DNA of 55,155 nt. Source: Chitinivibrionia bacterium (GTDB taxonomy: Bacteria > Fibrobacterota > Chitinivibrionia > Chitinivibrionales > Chitinivibrionaceae). The DNA is taken from contig WRAZ01000011.1 of assembly GCA_009779925.1 (NCBI GenBank), positions 1-55,155 of the forward strand. The letters run 5' to 3'. Shown here in pieces: positions 50,684 to 55,155 of the stretch (position 1 is its first letter; the number at the start of each line of letters is the position of its first letter). The position numbers and the translations under genes were made by a program. Below the pieces are notes generated by a model. It was not told the DNA's origin. It ran no database searches and was given only the letters and a program-made list of their open reading frames with translations.

Positions 50684-52720
50684 TTATCGGCTTACGCCAA
50701 TTCTTGCAGAATACAAATATCGTCTTCCGCTGATACCTGTTGCCTCTGCGATAATCAAATATGTGCCGTTGGCGACAAATCTGCCTGAGGGGTTGGTTAA
50801 ATCCCATATAATCGCGTTATCATCGGCGTTTTGTAGGGGCGGGTTTGAAACCCGCCCGTACGCGGAGGTTTCCGAAAACACAACATTGCCCAAATTATCT
50901 AAAATCACCAAATTCACCGTTGCTCGTTCAGGCGTTATCACCGAAATCCTCGCAAAATCCGACACTACCGCGTTTTCGAGAATAATCCCGTATCTGCTAT
51001 CGCGCAATGCATTTTGGCGAATAAAACTTGGACGAAACTCATCCGTTCTTATAAAAAACTCCGTTGCTCCGATTTGGTAGTTTTCTGCAAGCATTCCCTC
51101 GGTTTCTATTCTCAGCAGATACAATCTGTATCTTACAAGGTCGTCCGAACGTCCGAAGCGAGACGAAGCTTCTATTTCTGGTTCGGGAATATCGATAATT
51201 CTTACCGTGGGGCGCTCTGTGCCGAAAACGCTTATGTCGTCGGTTTGTCCGTCGGGGTCTGTTGCAAAGTTATTAAAACCAAGCAATGTGGAAATCAGAT
51301 TTTGCAAATTTGCCCGATTGGGAAGCAAATCAGGGGCTAGGGCTACATTCACGGTATCTCTTTCTGTTGTGCTTAGCGCTAAACTTACTCTTTCGTCTCT
51401 TTCGGCTTCTATTACAATGTTTATCTGGCGTTTCCGTATTGTGTAGGCGCGGGTGTTTTCGCGCAATATATAATTTCGACGAGTTGCTTCGTCTTCTATT
51501 ATCGCCAAAACAGGGATGTTTTCTCCCGCTCCGCTTCGAAGTCCCGAAACGTGCAGGGGAATGTCGGTTTCGCCGTCGCTTACGCTTGCCGCGGGTACTT
51601 GTACCGTCCAATCAAAAGTAAACGGTCCGAGATTTGTCCATTGAACGGTTAATTCTTTAGGGTTAATTGTAAAAGGCATCACATGATTTCTAAGCATTAC
51701 ATTAGGATACTCCCCAACTAATTGAGCGACGGCGGCATGGCTTCCCGCATTACTTTGTCCGCCCACTATCTTTATCTCATAATCGCCCGCGACGCTTGCC
51801 GAAGGAACCTGCAAAGAGCCGTCGTATATAAAAAAGGTATTGCCCCAATCGACGTTTATAATCATTATTCCGGGTGCAACAATCGTAAACATGGCGGTAG
51901 CCGTTCCCGAATAATCACTGATACCCTTAACCGTGACCGTAGCCGAGGACGATACGGCAATGTTATTTGTAAACTCAACCGTATAATCTATATCACGCTG
52001 CAAAATAATTCCGTTTACAACAACCTGAACATCCGGGCGGATTTCGCTGCCGTTATGAATCTGCACATTTATCGGAGTTATGGCGTTTGGCGGAATAGGG
52101 GTTACGCTTACAGGCGGGGTGTTTGACGTCCAGCGGGCGTAAAGCGTGATGTTTTCGTTGACAATATCGCTATCGAAATCCCAAGCCGTGGTTAGTCCCA
52201 AATCGAGAAACCAGCCGCCGAAAGTAAAGTCGCTTCGGGTGGGAGCGGAGGGGGCGGTGATTTGGGAGCCCGGGCTGATGTTGCTAAGGTAAGGGATTGC
52301 GGAGCCGCCGTTGGAGTTGAATACAACTCTGTGGAATGTGATGTTGCCGGCGTTAATGTGGCGCAAAAACGGAAAGCCGTCATTTATATTGGCGTTAATT
52401 CCCCAAATTGTGGTGAAGTTCCAGTTGGTAAAGTATGATTGCTGGCGCATTTGTGTAGTGGTGAGCGGAACTCCTCTGCCGTCGTTGTCGGTTCTGCCGC
52501 TGGTTTGGCTGTTGAAAAAGGAGTTGGCGACAGTGCCGGAGTTGCTGCCGACTAAACCGCCGATGTTGCTTACGGAGCCGACAATCAAGCCGGCTGAGTA
52601 GCTGTTTTCGATGGTACCGAAATTGGCGCCGACCAAGCCGCCGCCGCCGGTGCTTGCAATTGCTGTTGCTACTGTTATTGCTAGTAGCAAGAGGATGAAT
52701 TTGTGTTTGTTTTGTTCCAT
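50684..52720 (-). CDS. Surface protein with GLUG, InlB-type and MBG repeats and C-terminal Ig-like domain
   Basis: 678 residues. Signal peptide (FILLLLAITVATAIAS). GLUG motifs 'GGLVGANFGTIENSYSAG' and 'GGLVGSNSGTVANSFF' (27-70) are followed by 'WGINANINDGFPFLR', then an InlB B / Listeria-Bacteroides repeat ('VFNSNGGSAIPYLSNISPG...GGWFLDLGLTTAWDFDSD...LYARW', about 130-192). Then YDG/MBG-type repeats ('FIYDGSLQVPSAS', 'FTFDWTVQVPAAS') and the C-terminal domain shared with the BspA-like protein ('LVILDNLGNVVFSE', 'NPSGRFVANGTYLIIAEATG'). Likely an adhesin or glycan-binding protein. The GLUG section is short, so the N-terminus may be truncated by recombination. Confidence 0.9.
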   Translation of the reverse strand: MEQNKHKFILLLLAITVATAIASTGGGGLVGANFGTIENSYSAGLIVGSVSNIGGLVGSNSGTVANSFFNSQTSGRTDNDGRGVPLTTTQMRQQSYFTNWNFTTIWGINANINDGFPFLRHINAGNITFHRVVFNSNGGSAIPYLSNISPGSQITAPSAPTRSDFTFGGWFLDLGLTTAWDFDSDIVNENITLYARWTSNTPPVSVTPIPPNAITPINVQIHNGSEIRPDVQVVVNGIILQRDIDYTVEFTNNIAVSSSATVTVKGISDYSGTATAMFTIVAPGIMIINVDWGNTFFIYDGSLQVPSASVAGDYEIKIVGGQSNAGSHAAVAQLVGEYPNVMLRNHVMPFTINPKELTVQWTNLGPFTFDWTVQVPAASVSDGETDIPLHVSGLRSGAGENIPVLAIIEDEATRRNYILRENTRAYTIRKRQINIVIEAERDERVSLALSTTERDTVNVALAPDLLPNRANLQNLISTLLGFNNFATDPDGQTDDISVFGTERPTVRIIDIPEPEIEASSRFGRSDDLVRYRLYLLRIETEGMLAENYQIGATEFFIRTDEFRPSFIRQNALRDSRYGIILENAVVSDFARISVITPERATVNLVILDNLGNVVFSETSAYGRVSNPPLQNADDNAIIWDLTNPSGRFVANGTYLIIAEATGISGRRYLYSARIGVSR
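50832..50861. repeat. Palindromic element inside the coding region, short form
   Basis: The REP core GGGCGGGTTTGAAACCCGCCC without its last base run is centred at 50847 with TGTA on the left and GTAC on the right, the same element as at 38561 and 38633. It is translated in frame as GRVSNPPLQ within the C-terminal Ig-like domain. Confidence 0.85.
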
Positions 52721-52840
52721 TTCATATCTCCTTTTTATTTTGTTTTCCTCACCCCAACCCTCTCCATTTTGGAGAGGGAGTTATTAAAATGCACTGTCGG
52801 CTTTCAAGCCGGTTTTTTGTCAAATGCCTCCCTGCAATAT
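52721..52840. other. Short spacer with two hairpins
   Basis: A CCCTCTCCA/TGGAGAGGG palindrome (about 52757-52778) and a CGGCT/AGCCG hairpin followed by TTTTTT (about 52798-52816). The latter terminates forward transcription; no strong reverse terminator is visible, so the two surface genes may be co-transcribed. Confidence 0.5.
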
Positions 52841-54079
52841 TTAAATTGCGGGAAACACCACGCGGAAACCGTATTGGTTGTTGCGAGCCATCCAATTGTC
52901 GTAGGGATGGGCCGCTACACGAGCACTACGCACAAAAGACATCCAACTCCCTCCGCGTAACACGCGTCCACTACTAAACGGTGTACTCGTCCATTCCCAA
53001 ACATTACCGCTCATATCGTAGATCCCTAACTCATTTGCCGCTAAACCTCCAACAGGTTGAGTGCTTAGTGTCGGTCTATGCTGGTCATACCAAGCAACAT
53101 CGTTTGCTGTATTGCTACCCGCCCAAATAAAATCTACTCCTCCGTTATTTCCTTGCCGACGATTTCCGCCGCGGGCTGCAAATTCCCATTCGTGGGCTGT
53201 CGGAAGCCGTGCGCCAACACGTGCCAAAAAACCATCCGCTGAAGTTATATCATTAAAATTTACCATCTCCACAGGATTGTTGGGACGACCGCTAAAATTC
53301 GACGGAGTAGCACTTAAACTTGGGTGCCCTGTCATTACCACCTGATACTGCGCTTGCGTTACAGGGAAACGCCCTATCCAAAACCCTTGACTTATTGTCT
53401 GACTTGTGCCTGCCGTACTGTTTTGCGCACAGAAACCAAACATAAACGTACCCGGTGCAACATAAATTAAATCAATGTGAATACCGCGCACTAAGAGCCG
53501 TACACCTTGACCTTCTACAGGATTTGAAGGAAGAGATGTAACAATAGGAAATTCGGGAAGATCAACTTGCACTCTTGTTTCAACCAAAGAAAATGAATTT
53601 CTTATAGTTCCTCTGTTTTCTGCTACCAAACCGCCAACACTTGGTGCGGCTACTACACCAGAAGCGCGAACTTCCTCAATTGTTCCTCGATTTACCGCCG
53701 CAATCGCACCTGCCAAATTAACGCCGATAATATTTATATCAACAGACAAATTCCGCACTACTCCACTGTTGCCAATAAAACCGAAAAATCCAAGATTACC
53801 GTCTGCGCTCAAGTTGTTTATTACTACGCCGCTGACGGTTCGTCCGTTTCCGTCGAATGTTCCTTGAAATTCCGGTATCGGCACCCACTCTCCTGTGAGA
53901 GCGATGTTGTTAGCAAGACGATAATGCGCCGTTAAGTTGTTGCGCACCACGTTCAGGTGTTCGGGCGTTGAGATGACGAACGGGGCGGCGGCGGAGCCGT
54001 CGCCGTTGGTGAATGCCCATAGGTTTGTGGCGATAGATAGTGCTATCGCCAATGGTTTGAGTAGGTTGTTGGTTTTCAT
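52841..54079 (-). CDS. Exported protein with GLUG motifs and FGE/SUMF1-type domain
   Basis: 412 residues, RBS AAAGGAG. Signal peptide ending LWAF. N-terminal GLUG-adjacent region ('FTNGDGSAAAPFVISTPEHLNVVRNNL', 'FQGTFDGNGRTVSGVVI', 'GLVAENRGTIRNSFS') to about residue 170. From about 205 the FGE fold: 'VAPGTFMFG', 'GFWIGRFPVTQAQYQVVM', 'NPVEMVNFNDI', 'ARLPTAHEWEFAARGG', 'ELGIYDMSGNVWEW', 'VLRGGSWMSF' and 'QYGFRVVF'. It is paralogous to the lipoprotein at 6769-7614 fused to a GLUG module. Surface or periplasmic; catalytic formylglycine activity is not implied. Confidence 0.9.
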   Translation of the reverse strand: MKTNNLLKPLAIALSIATNLWAFTNGDGSAAAPFVISTPEHLNVVRNNLTAHYRLANNIALTGEWVPIPEFQGTFDGNGRTVSGVVINNLSADGNLGFFGFIGNSGVVRNLSVDINIIGVNLAGAIAAVNRGTIEEVRASGVVAAPSVGGLVAENRGTIRNSFSLVETRVQVDLPEFPIVTSLPSNPVEGQGVRLLVRGIHIDLIYVAPGTFMFGFCAQNSTAGTSQTISQGFWIGRFPVTQAQYQVVMTGHPSLSATPSNFSGRPNNPVEMVNFNDITSADGFLARVGARLPTAHEWEFAARGGNRRQGNNGGVDFIWAGSNTANDVAWYDQHRPTLSTQPVGGLAANELGIYDMSGNVWEWTSTPFSSGRVLRGGSWMSFVRSARVAAHPYDNWMARNNQYGFRVVFPAI

Positions 54080-54410
54080 TTTTATTCTCCTTTTTGTTTT
54101 TATTGTACAACAACTTATACAATTTATTCAAATTTCTAAACCCATCTTTTTTTTCTTCATTTTTGTAATGTAATTTACAAATCAACTTTGATAATTTATA
54201 AATTATTACAAGAACAATAATTAAATGCACGCACGCAAAAACACTAAATACATTAACATTAATTTTATCGTCTATCAGTGGAAAACTAATAGCAGTAATG
54301 TTATTGGCAAACATTATTATTATCATAATTATTGTAATGCCTACAAGAAGTACTGCAATACCAACAAGTATTGAGTCTGTAAAAACTCCAGTATCAGCAT
54401 CATTACCCAT
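53910..54410 (-). CDS. Two-TM protein overlapping the next gene by 170 bases
   Basis: Frame of 166 codons. Residues 10-35 and 54-75 are membrane helices ('VGIAVLLVGITIIMIIIMFA', 'FACVHLIIVLVIIYKLSKL'), followed by 'NEEKKDGFRNLNKLYKLLYNKNKKENKNEN'. The last 55 residues are an arginine-rich, low-quality reading that runs through the start of the FGE gene in another frame, so an ancestral stop near 54080-54110 was probably lost. The start overlaps the upstream gene by 8 bases. No family recognised. Confidence 0.55.
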   Translation of the reverse strand: MGNDADTGVFTDSILVGIAVLLVGITIIMIIIMFANNITAISFPLIDDKINVNVFSVFACVHLIIVLVIIYKLSKLICKLHYKNEEKKDGFRNLNKLYKLLYNKNKKENKNENQQPTQTIGDSTIYRHKPMGIHQRRRLRRRPVRHLNARTPERGAQQLNGALSSC

Positions 54411-54855
54411 TCAACTTACCCCCGTTAAAATCAGTTTCTTTCTTCACTGTTTCCCACACCTCTTTACCAACCTGTGCCATAGATTCCAATATTGACTCTT
54501 TAACAGCAAAATATTCTTTATCATTTTTTACATTGTCTAACTTGATTACGAGCATAAACATCATTTGGTGCTTATTTTCGTTTCTGTTAAGTTTTGATAA
54601 AACAAGTGCTCTTGCTTTGTTGTATTTGTAATTATATTTATTTTTTTCCTCTTCGGTATTAGCGTTTCGCAACACATCTATAGCCCCAAGCATAACACCA
54701 ATATCGTCATATAAATTATCCATCCAATCTAACCTATGCATAGAAACCGTTTGTGAATAATTTTGTTGGCTTGAAGATTTAGAGACGATAAGGCTACTGA
54801 TTATCGCTAAAACTAAACTGATAAAGATTGTAAGCATATCACTCATTTCAAGCAT
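54403..54855 (-). CDS. Single-TM protein with helical cytoplasmic tail
   Basis: 150 residues, RBS GGGGTG. N-terminal membrane helix (about 6-25, MLTIFISLVLAIISSLIVS), then 'MHRLDWMDNLYDDIGVMLGAIDVLRNANTEEEKNKYNYKYNK' and a helical end. The 'R-x-x-W-x-x-x-L' element just after the membrane helix recurs in small membrane proteins of bacterial islands, but I name no family. Coupled to the two-TM gene downstream. Confidence 0.75.
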   Translation of the reverse strand: MLEMSDMLTIFISLVLAIISSLIVSKSSSQQNYSQTVSMHRLDWMDNLYDDIGVMLGAIDVLRNANTEEEKNKYNYKYNKARALVLSKLNRNENKHQMMFMLVIKLDNVKNDKEYFAVKESILESMAQVGKEVWETVKKETDFNGGKLNG

Positions 54856-55155
54856 AATTCACCCCCCTTGCCCAAACCAACCAAAGACCGCCCAATCTCC
54901 TTGAGCCACCCAAACAACAACACAAAACCCCTCTCAAAAAAGAGGTTTTCATAAATATATCCTGAAGTTTGACTTCGCGTATTACTTTTAGCTGATGCGC
55001 GTAAGCACCTGCAAATCAACGACTTATACGTGTGTGGGGGGGGGGGGGGGAAAACCAAGCTTTATTTGCTAATTTTTCGCCGGTTGTGGGGGGGGGGTGA
55101 GGTGGTGGGGTTTTATATAAGCCCAGTGGGGGGAAGGTGTAACTTTTGAGTTTCA
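54856..55155. other. Low-complexity window end
   Basis: No gene is visible. G15 (55036-55050) and G9 (55088-55096) runs make this region slippage-prone and also error-prone in assembly; short frames here are unconvincing. Confidence 0.6.

Noticed and set aside
54843-55058. Reverse frame starting MVFPPPPP
   Set aside because: The proline run is the reverse of a G15 tract and the rest has no similarity or RBS; likely window-end low complexity.

Overview
The window looks like a chromosomal segment of a flagellated, diderm, anaerobe-type bacterium, most plausibly of the Fibrobacterota (Fibrobacteres) or a close relative. This is inferred from gene content and not from a search. The supporting features are FGE/SUMF1-type lipoproteins in the style common in Fibrobacter, GLUG/MBG/InlB-type and BspA-like surface proteins sharing one C-terminal Ig-like domain, acetate kinase, a tmRNA with a tag ending AVAA, and a diadenylate cyclase operon. 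Coding is moderately AT-rich, with AT-rich, hairpin-rich spacers.

Layout. 1-3.4 kb: a truncated secreted carbohydrate-binding-like protein (reverse) and an Rpn-family nuclease with five in-frame GITQ repeats. 3.6-7.6 kb: a DRE-TIM aldolase-like enzyme, tmRNA, tRNA-Ala(GGC), ackA and an FGE-type lipoprotein. 7.7-9.6 kb: a long palindrome, a DUF4160/DUF2442 pair and a VapBC-like pair flanked by short direct repeats. 9.7-12.4 kb: secD-secF. 12.7-17.8 kb: intact RhuM, a broken lipoprotein gene, uvrA and a deleted RhuM copy. 18-21 kb: octamer repeats, a lipoprotein and an AAA/DUF4143 ATPase. 21-23.6 kb: cmk-rpsA. 24.2-25.7 kb: an FRG-domain three-gene cassette, possibly defensive. 25.8-29.2 kb: a large BspA-like LRR protein. 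29.4-35.2 kb: a tight operon of acyltransferase, diadenylate cyclase, FtsB-like protein, dnaG and an RpoD-like sigma factor. 35.2-38.5 kb: NlpC/P60 lipoprotein, gatA, DUF4321 and nth. 38.5-40.9 kb: palindromic repeats and a flagellin gene with a repeat-containing promoter region. 41-46.9 kb: nitroreductase, FecR-like protein, spermidine-synthase-like membrane/TPR fusion and a beta-barrel protein. 47-50.5 kb: thrS-infC-rpmI-rplT and tRNA-Val(GAC). 50.7-54.9 kb: two GLUG surface proteins and a small membrane-protein pair. The last 300 bases are low complexity with long G runs.

How it works together. Housekeeping blocks (secDF, uvrA, cmk-rpsA, dnaG-sigma, thrS-infC-rpmI-rplT) alternate with accessory islands. 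The islands hold toxin-antitoxin-like pairs, RhuM, Rpn, FRG and surface adhesins, and they carry most of the short tandem repeats and palindromes. The best leads are: a probable gene-within-gene in the Rpn locus; a three-domain c-di-AMP synthase with an RHA in place of RHR motif; infC apparently starting at AUA; palindromic repeat elements translated in frame inside two surface proteins; CAAG repeats filling the spacer of a candidate flagellin promoter; and the FRG cassette.
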